In this document: positions 21,610 through 33,232 of the stretch, piece after piece
How positions within the stretch are numbered: the first letter of the stretch is position 1
Layout of the letters: each line of letters opens with the position of its first letter
Source of the DNA: Ancylostoma caninum
Lineage: Eukaryota; Nematoda; Chromadorea; Rhabditida; Ancylostomatidae
DNA: 64,000 nucleotides
Assembly: GCA_037903475.1 (NCBI GenBank)
Contig: JBAJFG010000198.1
Coordinates: 186,001 to 250,000, forward strand
Direction of reading: 5' to 3'
The notes under the pieces: model-generated
The model's input: the letters and a program-made list of their open reading frames with translations, nothing else
Database searches by the model: none
What the model was told of the DNA's origin: nothing
Program-made: the position numbers and the translations under genes

Positions 21610-23188
21610 TATGCCTCAAAGGCTCGTTGCGATCTCCAACAAATCCCACAAATCGCCTGAGATCCTGATATGTCCCGAGGCTCTTTTTAGGTGTCAGTGA
21701 CAAAGTTTGATGATGGCGGCCGGAAACGGAAACTTTGAAAGCTGTAGGGCTGGAATGGTATTGGACCGAATATTCTATTCAATATTTTGAAAAACCCCTC
21801 ATTCGAGTTATTGAAATGTTCAAATATTTCAAAAAGCTTCATATTCGAACTAATCAGAATTAGAATATTCATATTTATGTTTTTCGAATTATTCAAAAAT
21901 TCGAATATTTCAAAAATTGTCGAATATGCCAATGTATAATATGCACAAGCTAGATTGACTCCACAAATTCGGTGTGGTACTTCAGTTTATCTTCAGCATT
22001 CCATGTGCACAGTGGGACGGAAGTACTACCATCACGTTTACATGTGAGGAAAAAGGAAATATCCGACCACATCCGAGCACAGTCGTCTGCCATACAGAAG
22101 GTCGTTTCTCAGAATTACCATGAAAGCCACATTTGCTTTTACATTTATTACCAGAAATGAATTCCTTGTGCTTGTGACGGGGGCCAGAATCAGATATGGT
22201 TTCGATGGCTGTATCTGACTCTCAGGGCATGATTTCTCCTTTCCTTGGCTAATACACGGAATGGATACTCTCCAAGCCCATTATTCGTTAGTTTTCAACG
22301 GTATCGTCTTCTTCAGCGTTCAGTCTTTAAAATCAGTCCCCACTTCATCACAAGCATATGAACATTTACGACAATACTAGGAATGCCAACTAGCAACCAG
22401 CGATTGGATTACTTGCAAAGTAGATGCGGGCAGAGAATGCTAGGAAGGTCCACTCTGCGCTTTCGCCCCGGTTGGCCAAGAATGAGACTGGGTATTAGAT
22501 GTCCGTGAACGAGTGTGAAGAAGTACATTGATTGATTCCATGACTTGTGCGCGAGGTCCTACCGAAAGGAGATATCTTTAAAACTGATATCAGAAGAGTT
22601 TTTCTAGACTAATACTGTCTACTGCATAAAATAGAATTTTCGGCCATGCAACAAATCTTATATATAATCAGCTATGAAATATGGCGTCTTGTTTGCATTC
22701 ACAAAGAGTCATAGAGTTTCTGATCACACGGTTAATTGTGACACCTCCCTTAATTCATCTTTTCGGCCGTCTTCACAATTATTCCTCCCGAAATAAACAT
22801 CATGGGCCAATGAAGAATGACGATTTTGAAGTTCTGAGTGGGATCACTGCCATGGTTTGAAGCACGGAGTCCTGAGGAACCTTGTGATGGATAGAACGAG
22901 TGGTTCGTCAATGCTCTGTGGCGCTCCGCTAGTGAAATCTATCTCGTGGTAATTTCATTGCTTCAGCTACAAATTGTTGCCCAGATACCTAGGTCATGTT
23001 GTAGTATGTTGCTTCCCGTCCACTAGCAGGATATAGTTTGTGACGAACCATTCGATTCCTTAGCAGCTTGTAAACGTCAGCGCATTATACTACGTTGGAT
23101 CCCTTCCTTGCGTTTGCGTCAAGTTAGTCCGAAAGAACTGCACTAAGATATTTTCTAGCATTCAGAGTTTGATAGACTTTGCATCAGA
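21610..23188. other. intergenic; TTCGAATA-rich patch at 21776-21935
   Basis: The patch has repeated TTCGAATAT/AAATATTTC words like those at 37869-38024 and 55360-55432. The rest shows no recognisable gene or element. Confidence 0.4.
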
Positions 23189-23189
23189 A

Positions 23190-23640
23190 TGCCACTACTC
23201 GTGAACTGCAGGATATACCTGGCTAGGCAGTACAGCAATGACCACATGTCTCAAAGCGCATGGTTACAGAAAACTGATAGCGGCTTGAGTCCCCTCCCCC
23301 ACAAACTGACTGCCTTGCAGGACTGTGTGTTAGTCTTTGCTGCTCCGTCACATAGGAGCAACTTTCTCCATCATCTCATTATTGGAGATGAGAGTTGGGT
23401 GCTGTACGTTAAGCATACACAAGAGAACCGTTGACTGCTGCGTGGCGAACCAATCTCCAAAACAGCCGAATCGAGAAGAGCACTGAAGGTTTTTTTGTGT
23501 TGTTGGTGGGATTCCGAGGAAAAGCTGCGTCGAGAACTGCTGCCACCTGGGCATAACTTGACCCACCTAATCTACTCTTCTCAACTGCAGAACTTGGTAG
23601 ATGCAACTCACCTGAAGCGTAGAAAAATCTGACAGTGTTG
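23190..23640 (+). pseudogene. mariner transposase fragment 2, decayed
   Basis: The first frame carries WLQKTDSGL...LPHKLTA and then FLHHLIIGDESWVLYVKHT, which includes the first catalytic aspartate block (GDE-W). After a stop near 23433, another frame carries KVFLCCWWDSEE, ELLPPG and DLIYS-like residues of the next conserved block. The HTH half and the C-terminus are missing. No terminal repeats were found at the edges. It is a different mariner lineage from the one at 52237. Confidence 0.75.
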
Positions 23641-23885
23641 CTCCACTTCATAACAACAGATCTCTGTGATCGGTAGAGTTTCATGTGTTATTTGCATTCT
23701 AAATTTGGTGAAAAAACGAGTGTTCCGAAATACATCTCCAAAGGTGAAACCATCTATTAACTAAGTGCATCTTATGCTAAGCCTACTTCAAAGCAATAGA
23801 GTGCTAGAAAATCAGCGCTTACGAGATTGGTTGGCGCAAAGGTTTTCGGGAGTTTTTCCTCGATACTTCATTTATCATTCCATTA

Positions 23886-24093
23886 CACTGCCGCTATAGT
23901 CCTCGAGGACTGTAGCACCCTGCATCGCCGTCGCTGGCGACTGTGACACCGTTGCGCATCGATTGTGGGCGGGGCGTCGATCGGCGGCCGCAAGTGTTGG
24001 CGACCAATCGGTACAAATCGATTGTGAGTGGTCGCCAACATTGGCGGCTGCCGACGCAACGTGCTACACTTCTCGAGGAGTATAGCAGCTACC
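23886..24093. mobile_element. 208-bp foldback MITE, fuller copy
   Basis: The ends CACTGCCGCTATAGTCCTCG and CTTCTCGAGGAGTATAGCAG mirror each other. TTA flanks both sides (23883-23885 and 24094-24096). The interior has further palindromic blocks (GTTGGCGACC and GGTCGCCAAC). Same family as 901-1000. Confidence 0.8.
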
Positions 24094-24430
24094 TTACCGA
24101 ACCCTCTTCCACACTTTTGTAGCAGATTCGGTGGCACACATTAGTTCACTTTGTACAGCTTTGGAAGTCTCTCTTTACCCTGGCAACAGTCCTCGCATGC
24201 CAGTTGTGCTGTACCTGTCGTTTTTTTTTCACACCTTCATATCTTTCCTCAGCGTTTGTCCCGTTTAGTAGCGGGGTCCGCTTTAGAGTCACTTCTTCAT
24301 ATTCACTTCTTCGTTAAGCAGGGAGCACAACCACAATGAAACTGGCCCATTTTTCAAAGAACGTTTTTTAGTATTATGGCGATTAGGGGATCGTTTTGAT
24401 TTCCATCGATGTAACCATTCATGAATTTAG

Positions 24431-26365
24431 ACACAAGCGACGAAGTTCAAGAGATTGAAGCGCCCTGGAATGGGAAGGTGCAGAGATTCTGTGAAAATTG
24501 CCACATTAGAGGAACCGCAATGTGCTTGGCACAATATGAAGGATATGTTTGCGCTTGTAAACCTGGATGGAGTGTGAGTGCTCATAGTTTTAAAGTTTTG
24601 ATTGTTGAGAATCTGCCCTCAAATATGCAAACTTGATTCAATCTCGTGCCAGTTTGAAATCAAATGTATTGGTGTAATAATAGCCTCCTACGATTCCCAT
24701 AACTGTGCATGGTATCTGAGAGGTCCTCAATATCGCGATGTACATCATCAATTATTCAAGTGTAAGCTGTATCTTTAGAGCAAAGAAGGGATGGAGTTGC
24801 ATAAGTGAAACGAGCGAAATAAATTGGAACTAGGTTTGAAGTTGAAGGATTTTCTCATTTTGAAGTCTTTACTCCTATTTTCCCAGAATATTAACCTTTA
24901 GTTGCCTTAATTGGAACAAATTTTCATGACTTTTTCTCTTTCAAATTTTGAAGCCCCGCTTCTATCATATCTCCAAGAAGTATACTGGACTGATACACAA
25001 CGACTCTACTTCTGCGCGACTACGGTTACTTACCACCCACACGCGTAGCGTCATGCCGTTTTGCTCTTTGGACTTAGGAAGAAACAGAGAAATGTGGGTG
25101 TTCTAAGGTGTCCTCGCTCGTTGCACCACTTTATTAGGCATCATAGGTCATCTTAGGTCGTTGTGTATCAGTATACTGACCTGTTTCTCTTGGGGGAAGG
25201 ACTGGGAGATCCCGCACACTGTCTCACTGGGGCCTGACGCATGGGTGGTAAGTATCTGACAATCATTTCTGCGTGCAGGCGCAGCGACGCGCAGATGTGG
25301 AGAAACGCCACGATGTTGTTCCAATTCAAATGGAGCATCGAGTAACTCTTGGCTGTATGCGCCCACTTTGAGGGACTTTTGGGAAATTCTTCATGCGAAG
25401 AGATTGAGGAGCAGAAGACCGATCAAATGAGTTGAGCAACGACAAATCTGGGCTGAAAATCAAGTTATCGGCTGGGCTCATGTAGTGTGTTTTCCTCTTT
25501 TCATAGTCATTACTTAAACTTTTCAATCCACCCACGTATAAGAGGCATTATCAATCTCCTTTCAAACACCAGCCTCTCCATACAGAACGAAGTTAAGACA
25601 AGTCACAAAGAGTGATGAAGACGCAGGAGCACTTCTAATATCATTGTTTTGGTGCGAGTGGTTCCTCATCTTATGGCCAGTTGCTGCCGCAGCCTTTGGT
25701 GTTGTTTATGAACGCCGCCAATAAGGATGATATCTTTTGAAGGAACAAGTTGGAGATTCTTGTAATACTGTAGGATTTTCAGTGGAATAGTATGGAAGTT
25801 AAGGAGGTTGAAAGGGGTAGAAACTGTGGCGCATTGAGTGTCACCAAGTTGTTTTCTTTAGGGTTATCGATGTTGGAACGCTCCGAACATGTGCAATATA
25901 TTAAATTTTACTTGCGGAGTACACGGTGCCTGTGTAACTGAAGTTGACAAGGTAACCTATTTCTAGAGTTCTACAGGTAACTTTTCTGGAGTTCGTAGGT
26001 TCTAAGTAAGAGTTGATAATTTTGTTTACCCTTCTTCCCAATTCTGTTGTTAGAAAGGGGCAATGGCCAAAACATGCACTATTGGAATCGGTGACCATTC
26101 TAAAACTTTCAGGTTTATTGTGAATGTGACAAAGGTTATCATGGAGCAAACTGTGGTGTATCGAAGAGCAATCTGTCCTGGTATGCTCACAATGAGGTAG
26201 GTCCATAAATATGGGAGATGGTGTGGGTGTTTCATAGAATAGTTGTTGGAAGTAGAAACAAATATCACGACTGAGCTATAGTCAATGCACTCTGTTCCTG
26301 CTCCGGCATCAAGGGAACATGTCGAAAGCGATGTGCCAGAAAATATTGGGCTGTTGCGAAATTAG
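24431..26365 (+). CDS. secreted or membrane protein with two EGF-like domains (3' part of gene)
   Basis: Four exons join in phase 0: 24431-24573 (donor GTGAGT), 25862-25951 (acceptor TTTCTTTAG, donor GTAACC), 26113-26196 (acceptor ACTTTCAG, donor GTAGGT) and 26282-26365 (acceptor GCTATAG, ending in TAG). EGF domain 1 runs CENC..AMC..YVCACKPGWS and finishes in exon 2 with GYRC. Domain 2 runs from NMC and FTCGVHGAC in exon 2 to VYCECDKGYHGANC in exon 3. In both, the C3-C4 and C5-C6 gaps are exactly 8 residues, as in classical EGF modules. EGF modules are extracellular, so the product is probably secreted or an ectodomain, and the first exons with a signal peptide lie upstream and were not found. 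The 27-residue last exon is the least certain. No transmembrane segment is visible. Confidence 0.75.
24977..25255. repeat. inverted-repeat element inside intron 1 of the EGF gene
   Basis: AGTATACTGGACTGATACAC near 24980 mirrors GTCGTTGTGTATCAGTATAC near 25160, and GTTACTTACCACCCACACGC mirrors a block at about 25230-25253. Boundaries are uncertain. Confidence 0.5.
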
Positions 26366-26918
26366 TTGCAGAGATGGATGCTTTAGTTCAAAGTCTCATA
26401 ACCCGGCTCAGACACAACTTTATTCAGATTCACACGCACAATGCTTAATATTTGCATATTACATAAACTGCTTGACACTGCAACTAATATTAATGCTCTT
26501 GATTTTTTTCAACATCACGCCCTCATTAACTAGGGGTGGCCCTTTTAAAATTGGTTTTTTGCAAAACCTAAACGTGTAATAAGGGCAACTAGCTTTACTA
26601 TCAGGGAAGGAATTGCATACATCAAAATAAGCAGGAGAATTTCCACCAGATATTCCAGCGCTTCGTTCAAACGAGCTGTTAGGTCCAAGATGTGTGTAGC
26701 ATAGATCGATATGATTACTATACATTTTCTTAATAATGGTAACTGCTCGATCAGAACTCGTACAAATAAGACGCAATAAATCAATCAAAAATCAATCAAT
26801 CCAGCATCCTTTCGATTCGATAGATCCTTCCCAAGGATAATTCTGCATGCCTCTCCAACAAAAAATGGGATCGCAAAATTTCGCAAACTTTTGGAAGGCG
26901 ATCTCAACATGCTCCAAA
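26366..26918. other. intergenic between convergent gene ends
   Basis: This is probably 3' flanking sequence of the EGF gene (plus) and of the candidate minus-strand gene at 26919-27078. Overlapping minus-strand frames at 26459-26788 show no support. Confidence 0.4.
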
Positions 26919-27078
26919 TCAGTAATCTGCTGCTTTCGCAGGCTTGCATCTGGAGCGCAGAAAAAGAATATGAAGTAGGGGGATGATCTGAGAGATAAAA
27001 ACAGTGAGTGAGAACATCGATGCCTTACTTCATGAAATTTGCCGGCTGAATTGCAAAGTATGAGGCATAGTGTTGAAC
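26919..27078 (-). CDS. candidate last two exons of an unknown minus-strand gene
   Basis: Exon 27029-27078 follows a GTTTCAG acceptor and ends at a GTAAGG donor. Exon 26919-26949 follows CTCCAG and ends in TGA. Joined, they encode 26 residues, beginning VQHYASYFAIQP and ending CKPAKAADY. The intron is 79 nt, typical of nematodes. Two other frames through exon 2 are also open, so the frame choice is provisional. Earlier exons would lie beyond the Penelope-like insertion and were not found. Confidence 0.35.
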
Positions 27079-27220
27079 CTGAAACGGGAAAAACTAGCAT
27101 TTATTCACCAATGCCGACTATACCTATAGTTCCCAAGTCCGGTCTTCTTTAAACCTCGGCATAATATTCTAATATTTGTATGCTTCTGTTAGCGATGCAC
27201 GAGGTTGTTAAACTTCTTTA

Positions 27221-27679
27221 TTGGCCGACGTTTCGGCGACTTCGCCTTCGTCAGAGCCTGAAAGAGTCGAAAGTTCTAGTTTCTCACCATCACAGCCTAT
27301 CTCTGACTCAGTTTTCCGCAAAATTGTTGGCAATCTCCAAGCACTTCAAGATCGACTCCGTCTCAAAGCAAAACTCGATAGTATTGGCACGTCTGCGCAA
27401 CAAAGCACAAGCTCAATTCCTGCTCCACCTTTCCCTAAGACGTTTTACAAACGTGAAGAGCCTTGTGATACTGTTGATAGTAAATTCCGTTTGTTTGCGA
27501 ATGATCTTTTTAACATCCTTAGTCGCTTCAGCAAAGAAAGACACCGCTCCAATCTCACTGCTGCACAAAAATGTGGTATGAATGAGATACGAGACTTGAT
27601 AAGATCTCAGTCGATCTGTGAGCGACAAAGGAGGGGATTTCGTTGTGATTCCAAAATCACTAGATCAGGCGATAACTGA
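27221..27679 (+). pseudogene. PLE1 N-terminal region
   Basis: This open stretch covers the segment before the reverse transcriptase: LQALQDRLRLKAK, then PPFPKTFYKREE and NEIRDLIRSQS. It aligns with the N-terminal region of PLE2 on the minus strand at 62358-62792. After a frameshift near 27620 the sequence continues in another frame as GGDFVVIPKSLDQAITERHL, then another frameshift near 27740 leads into the reverse transcriptase. The enzyme would normally be one polyprotein. Confidence 0.75.
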
Positions 27680-27819
27680 ACGACACCTAGGAGACAACCA
27701 CTTTATATCGCCCATCATCTTCACAGGAATTCCTCTCGCAATCACGAAAGCTGAACAAGACTTGGGTTAAAGTTGCGAAAGCAGCCAATCTACGTCTGCC
27801 ATTCATTAGCCGTTTAAAA

Positions 27820-28611
27820 GTGGGAATGCCAGTTTGTCCTGTTCTCTACTTGCTTGTAAAGACGCATAAACTATCTGCTAATGATCTGGTCTCTACTGAT
27901 CCATCAATATACAAAGTGCGACCAATCATAAGCTGCGTCGGCGGTCCTGCTGACAGGATTTCATGGTTCTTAAATATTATTCTGGTGCAATTACTCAATT
28001 ACGTTCCGGCTCGCCTCAAAAACACAACCATGTTTCTAGATCATCTACGTAATGCACGCTTCGATAACAACTGTGTGATGGAGTCATTCGATGTTAACGC
28101 ACTTTATACCAACGTATCGAATGACTCAGCCATGCAAGCAGTGTTTGAACTTCTCAACGAACACCAAGGAACCATCAAAATGCATGGTTTGTCAATAGCT
28201 CACACTATGACACTTCTCAAGGAGTGTCTCAGCTGCACAACTTTTAGATGGTCTGGTAAATACTTTGCGCAAAATAGGGGGTTAGCCATGGGACAACGCT
28301 TCGCACCAGTACTTGCCATAGCTTCTATGGCAAAAATCGAATCTCCTGTCTTAGAATCGCGACCGCTCTTGTTTTGTAGGTATATCGACGACTGCTTCAT
28401 CATCTGTTCGACTCAAAATGAGATGGACAGATTTTTTGAACTGTTGAACGAGCAATCGCAGCACATAAAGCTAACTAAAGAAACACCAAAACAAGACTGG
28501 CTCCCATTCTTAAACGTGCAGGTCCACATTTCTGGGGGTACTCTACGAACAAAATGGTATCGTAAACCAAGTAACAAGAACATTATTGTTCACAACCTCT
28601 GCCCACCCTAA
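27820..28611 (+). pseudogene. PLE1 reverse transcriptase domain
   Basis: Reverse transcriptase of the Penelope type, which copies element RNA at a nicked chromosomal site. The conserved blocks appear in order: LYLLVKTHK, KVRPIIS, GGPADRISWFLN, ESFDVNALYTNV, GLAMGQRFAPVLA, the catalytic CRYIDDCFII, and LPFLNVQV. The polymerase centre YIDD is intact. The frame breaks near 28590, and the next stretch (28586-28861, with NMFKTAARVCSG) continues in a shifted frame, followed by another shift near 28855. Confidence 0.9.
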
Positions 28612-28881
28612 ACAGACGAAGAGATCGGTTATTGGCAACATGTTCAAGACAGCAGCAAGGGTTTGTTCAGGGAGGGAAGAGAAGCGTGAATCGCTCCACT
28701 TGGCTCAAGATATCGCCTTTTCTAATGGTTATGCCCTCAGAGGATCCCATGGTTGGCGGCGCAACAAACAAACGCGAGAAGAACGTGCCAATATACCCAG
28801 TACAATCCAGTTTTGCATGCCGTTCATCTCCGATGATGTTAGCAGAGCCACGCGACTCTGAGGAGAGCAGGTCTGGAAAGT

Positions 28882-29346
28882 TTGGTGACGATCACTGAAA
28901 TTCCACCAAACAATCTGAAACACATATTGGTTCGAAACCGCTTATACGACCGCCTCTGCGTAACGCCAGACTGTGTCATTTGTCCATTTGGCACAGAGGG
29001 TGATTGCATGGAATCCTGTACTGTGTACATGATCAAGTGCAGAGCCTGTGGGGACGAATACATTGGTGAAACTGCACGGCCACTCTGCGTTATAGTTGAA
29101 GAGCATCTTGAAGGGAAGCTAAGTTCTCGCTCGTCCAACCCTTTGGGTGCTCATCGAATGCGAGTACATGACGGTGTTGATTACGAAGTAGAAGCAACGA
29201 TTCTTGCACTTGAAACTGAGATATCAGCACGCAAGACGCTCGAGGCCTTTTGGATTCATGCCAAAAACCCGAGAGTGAACCGCAAAGAGGAGTGTCCCAC
29301 CATCACCAGTGAGCTCTATCCATATCTCGCACTGTGTAAGATCTGA
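28882..29346 (+). pseudogene. PLE1 GIY-YIG endonuclease domain
   Basis: C-terminal endonuclease of the Penelope-like element, which nicks the target DNA. The linker carries cysteine pairs (CVTPDCVIC); then VYMIKCRACGDEYIGETARPL gives the GIY (VYM) and YIG motifs, EEHL follows, and NPRVN carries the conserved C-terminal asparagine. The residue after RPLCV is Ile-Val where an arginine is common, which may weaken catalysis. The frame ends at a TGA just before the 3' terminal repeat. Confidence 0.88.
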
Positions 29347-29741
29347 CTCGAGATATGACTAATGGCAGAATGTCCCATACTGTTTCCAAGTCCAGCGTGT
29401 TCGGCCGTTGTCAAAGACACCACCCGATCGGCGGACTTGTGGAGAGGTGAGTGAGTTAACGCTGGGGTTATGCGTAATTTTCAAGTATAATCTGGATCGA
29501 AGTTGGATTGAGGAGGTGTTTGTCCGAGTACTTTAACGGATCGATTCGACTCTTTCAGGCTCTGACGAAGGCGAAGTCGCCGAAACGTCGGCCAATAAAG
29601 AATTTTAACAACCTCGTTCATCGCTAACAGAAACATACAGATATACCTATAGTATATTTTTGGGCATAAACTCGAAATTGGAAACTAGTACTCCGCTGTC
29701 AATGACTGACTAGGATGGGGAAGACTGCAGTGGATCACAAA

Positions 29742-30613
29742 AGGCAGCACTCACGGAAATTATCACTTATGAAATGAGTCTCTTACCATGTAGCCGGCTG
29801 CTGAACAATCGCAACACTAAGTTGAACACCTTGAAGGGCCGCATACCTGCCTAAGATACTGCCGTGGACACTATCATCGACGAATCGATGATCCCTATTG
29901 TATCCATGCTCACCGTTCATATCGTAACTCATGTGGAGGGGACGGGACTGACCCATCTTGTGCCTAAGATGATACTCGCTAGTCAATGATGCTGTAAGCC
30001 CTACGAGGCGCCCCTTACTCACTTCTCACTCTGCTCTCTATCTCTTGTACAGTCAATAATAAATATATCATCCACTGAACCATCGCATTTACTGCGCATT
30101 CGGTCTGAGTCCAAGAATCTAAGGCGCCAAATAAGTCACCATATTTCTGCTCCCAGCCGATGCACCAGACTCTTAGTGGGTGCGAGAGACGATGGGGGGA
30201 AAACTGCTCAACAGACCTTTTTTCGGTGGTTCAGTTTAGTGAGAAAGGATGAGAGTTGAACGAGAGAGTTCACGACTTTAGGTATAATGGGTTTATCTGG
30301 CAAAAACCGTAACAACTGCACTACGCCCACACTGAGGAGGAACTGTAGTAGAATCTGGGGCAGGTCCCGCGCACCATTAAAATCATCGTCACGTCGGTGA
30401 TAGACACATCTGCCGCTCTGGACATTAGGGTTCCGTGGCGGGACCCATCACGGGACACTCGTCCGCGCTGTGGACACACATGAGGTAGCGCCATCATTTC
30501 CTGTGTTTTCCGCGTGTTTCACGCTATTTCATCGTTGTCAATGAGTTTATCGTCCCTAAAAGCCCCGATATACTGCAAAATCTTCAACCCAAAAATTTCC
30601 GTGAGTGCTGCCT
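29742..30613. mobile_element. TIR element with AGGCAGCACTCACGG ends, 872 bp
   Basis: AGGCAGCACTCACGGAAAT at the left mirrors the right end. TTAA follows the right end; the left flank is not TTAA. Its two ends resemble the shorter copy at 34941-35355; the middle is extra. No transposase found. Confidence 0.75.
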
Positions 30614-33024
30614 TTAAAGAAACACTAAACCTCTGGCACATTCTCCCAAGGGTGAAGATCTGGTTTAGGAGAACGCAGAAGTGGGAAAATGTCTCTACCC
30701 ATAAGCTTTCGCGTAATTTATGTACAGGATTCGTCAAAAGCTTGGACAGATTTGAAAAAAAAAACATACTTGCTCCCTGAATATAAGAGGGAATTGAAAA
30801 TCTGACAGCCGACAATTATTTTTGAAGCAGTTCTGAACACAAATCGTATTTAGCGTTCTTTTATGTTCGCCTTCAGCGTATTGGAGAGCCCCAGTAAACA
30901 TGTTCCTGCGAGCAAAAGCAAAAAATTGAAATCAAAAATTGATTCGGTTCTCGGTGTATTAGAAAACCCAGCTAACTGTTTTTACCATCCAGGGCGCAGC
31001 ACGTGGTGGTATTTGATCAGTAGGACCCACTAGGCGTACTAGGCGGCAGATCAAAGAGCAATTAATACAAGTGTCCGGGCAAAGCGATCTGATGCGAATG
31101 ATAGAATAATTGCGTGATTCATAGATGTGAGGTGATAACTGATAGCTATGGTCTCCACTTCCGCTACCTTCTGGAAGAGTTCTCTTGAGAATGCGGCATT
31201 GGCACATCAAGTGAAAATGCCATAGCAGACGCGAAGCCGCGAACAAGTGTGTCTATGCTGCGTCTGAGATGTCAGAGACTGAACCTATCCTCAATCAAGT
31301 AGACGCTTGTCTGCCCAATACATACATCTGCTAGAAATTGATGGGATTGTATTGGATTGGTGAAGAAGTTCTACAACACTTTTTATTTTCATTTCCAATG
31401 ACGCAAAAGCAGCTTGACAGGTGTGGTCTTGTGTCGGTATGAGGTAGTGTGTTCTCGAGACTTTCAAGTGAAAGGCTTACAAAGGAAGCTCTATTAGTAG
31501 TTGAAGATCAGTGTCTTTTTCCAGTCGAGTCTCACTTCGCTCCTCATGTCCTCATGTTTTTCTGCAAGGACATCCTGTAAGAAGTGCCGACAGCAATATA
31601 TGTGCTGCGTTTGAAGAAAGCTTCATTCACCATTTTACGTTCTTGCGATGGTACCAAAGCTCCGAGCGAAATAATGCTTGGAAGTCAACCACGGCCTGGA
31701 TGTGCGTCAACCGTTGATAACGACGATGATTTGCATGACACTCTGAAGGCGATACCTGAAAGTTGTAGAAGGCACTTTTGTTCGACCAGCGACCGTTACC
31801 AAACGTCCTCACAGTTTTGTTTTTAGCAAAATTGAATATAAGCACCCTCCGAGTTGCGCAAATCTGACAAGTCATGCCGGGTAAGCATGGAGGAGTCACT
31901 CTTTCTTCGGCCACATGAGAAGGACTTTCTAAAGGATTTCTCAAGTGGAGGCGGAAGCTTGCACGCGAAAATGCACAGCAGCGGCAATGGGTTCCATGTT
32001 CGGGATCACTTCCAAACCAGTCAAAACCAGATCCGTCTAAAAAAGAAAACGATTTTCCTATGCTCTCGGTGGAGACACAAGGAATGTTTTAATACGAGTA
32101 CCTAAGCAGTGGCAACACAGTGCTGAGCGACTACTCAACTCCAGAAGTTGGCAGGTGTCATGTGTAAAAAAAGCCCAGGACGAGTAAATCTTCTGGAAGT
32201 AATGCTCACGCGCACTTCGCAAATACAAGTCGTGAGAAGATCAGAATTCCGGTTAGGAGCTTCGTTCTGGAAATTAGTTTCTAGACATTGCAAGGTGATG
32301 CGGCTGATGCACCACAAATCGGTTCGGCTGTGGTAGGACTCTTCGTTTGTCTGCCACGCGGAACTTTCCTTCGTGTAGGCTAGCACAGCAGCAGTGAATA
32401 TATTCATTAGAGAAGAAAGGAGGACACAGGCATAAGTATATTAATGAGTAAAACTAGCTGTCTCACCACATTTTCTATATTCAAGCTGATTTGTTAGATC
32501 TGACCGTTGCCGATGCGAAAAGGTACTTATATGCCAACATTTTGATTCGAGGGAATTTCGAGATGTTAATATCGCTTCTCGGATACTGGCAAGGACCAGT
32601 AGAGAATCATGATTCCTGCGCAAGCTATTCATCCTCTTCCTAATATAGTTGCAGATTCATGAAAGTTCTCATTAGTATATTTAACCTCAATTATACAGCT
32701 ATAGCCGCCATGGTTTTAGTTCGTGAAAGTTAAGATGATAAGATGTTCATTGAAGAGGATTGTTCTTCGGGTGCCTTACTGCAGATCATGTTTGAAAATC
32801 GCTGTGGTTATGCCTATATCTTGCTGTATATTACGAGAAAGCTGTGTACAGCGAGGAAAGTGTGTATTTCGGGCACTATTTGGTCTGTTAACGAAATGAA
32901 TTCTAACGGATTTTTGAGGTTTTTCGTTAATTCGTTATGTTGGACCAAAAACGGCCATTACACGTTGATGCGTTGATTCGTTATGTTAGTAAGGCGCAGC
33001 CCTAGTCCCGAAAGATTATGTCTT
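30614..33024. other. intergenic, no gene recognised; hAT-like end near 33004
   Basis: No family match in any frame. Near the right end, TTCGTTATGTT repeats precede TAAGGCGCAGCCCTA, which looks like the end of a hAT-like non-autonomous element terminating at about 33004. Confidence 0.4.
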
Positions 33025-33136
33025 AGAAACAGACATCAGCCAAGCAGAACAGATACTGGCCTACTCAAACAATACGTCTGGAGAAATAGACTTCCAACCG
33101 AATCTGACAAAATGATGCTCATGCGGAACGGATAGT
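33025..33136 (+). pseudogene. RTE reverse transcriptase fragment
   Basis: The short stretch DISQAEQILAYS, then GEIDFQPNLTK and, after a frameshift, MLMRNG aligns with the C-terminal reverse transcriptase region of the RTE at 40880-40990 (ISEAERMLADF, QLNLTKTMFMRNG). Only about 37 codons remain. It sits between two outward-facing hAT-like ends. Confidence 0.75.
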
Positions 33137-33143
33137 TCTCGAA

Positions 33144-33232
33144 CAGGGCTGTGCGTTAGAAAGATTTCAGATTTCGCTAATCCGTTAATTCGTTACGTTA
33201 GGCCAAAAATTGATTCGTCACTTGTACTTATA
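33144..33232. repeat. hAT-like terminus with TTCGTTA repeats
   Basis: CAGGGCTGTGCGTTAGAAAG followed by CGTTAATTCGTTACGTTA resembles the ends of the hAT at 12315 (CAGGGATGTGCGTAAT plus subterminal repeats). The other end was not found. Confidence 0.45.

Larger units (their letters stand above)
27131..29641 (+). mobile_element. Penelope-like element PLE1
   Basis: The body encodes a Penelope-type reverse transcriptase followed by a GIY-YIG endonuclease. The termini at 27178-27269 and 29546-29638 are inverted copies of each other (GCCGACGTTTCGGCGACTTC in the left arm), a known feature of Penelope-like elements. TATACCTATAGT lies at 27119-27130 and 29642-29653, a 12-bp target duplication. About 47 bp of unique sequence precede the left terminal repeat. 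A few frameshifts make this copy inactive. Confidence 0.9.

Noticed and set aside
21518..21703. Minus-strand LRRFVGFVG motif resembling a Gypsy reverse transcriptase/RNase H junction
   Set aside because: Too short, starts inside a MITE, and has no neighbouring polymerase motifs.
26282..26443. Alternative frame CSCSGIKGTCRKRC over the last EGF exon
   Set aside because: It is cysteine-rich, but the phase-0 frame from the upstream exon fits the splice sites and gives a clean stop; the alternative would need another phase.
26792..27100. A 102-residue minus-strand frame
   Set aside because: It reads through the 79-nt candidate intron; the spliced version has better signals.
30519..30815. A 98-residue minus-strand frame
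   Set aside because: Its end is the terminal repeat of the 29742-30613 element, shared with a similar shadow at 35261-35542.
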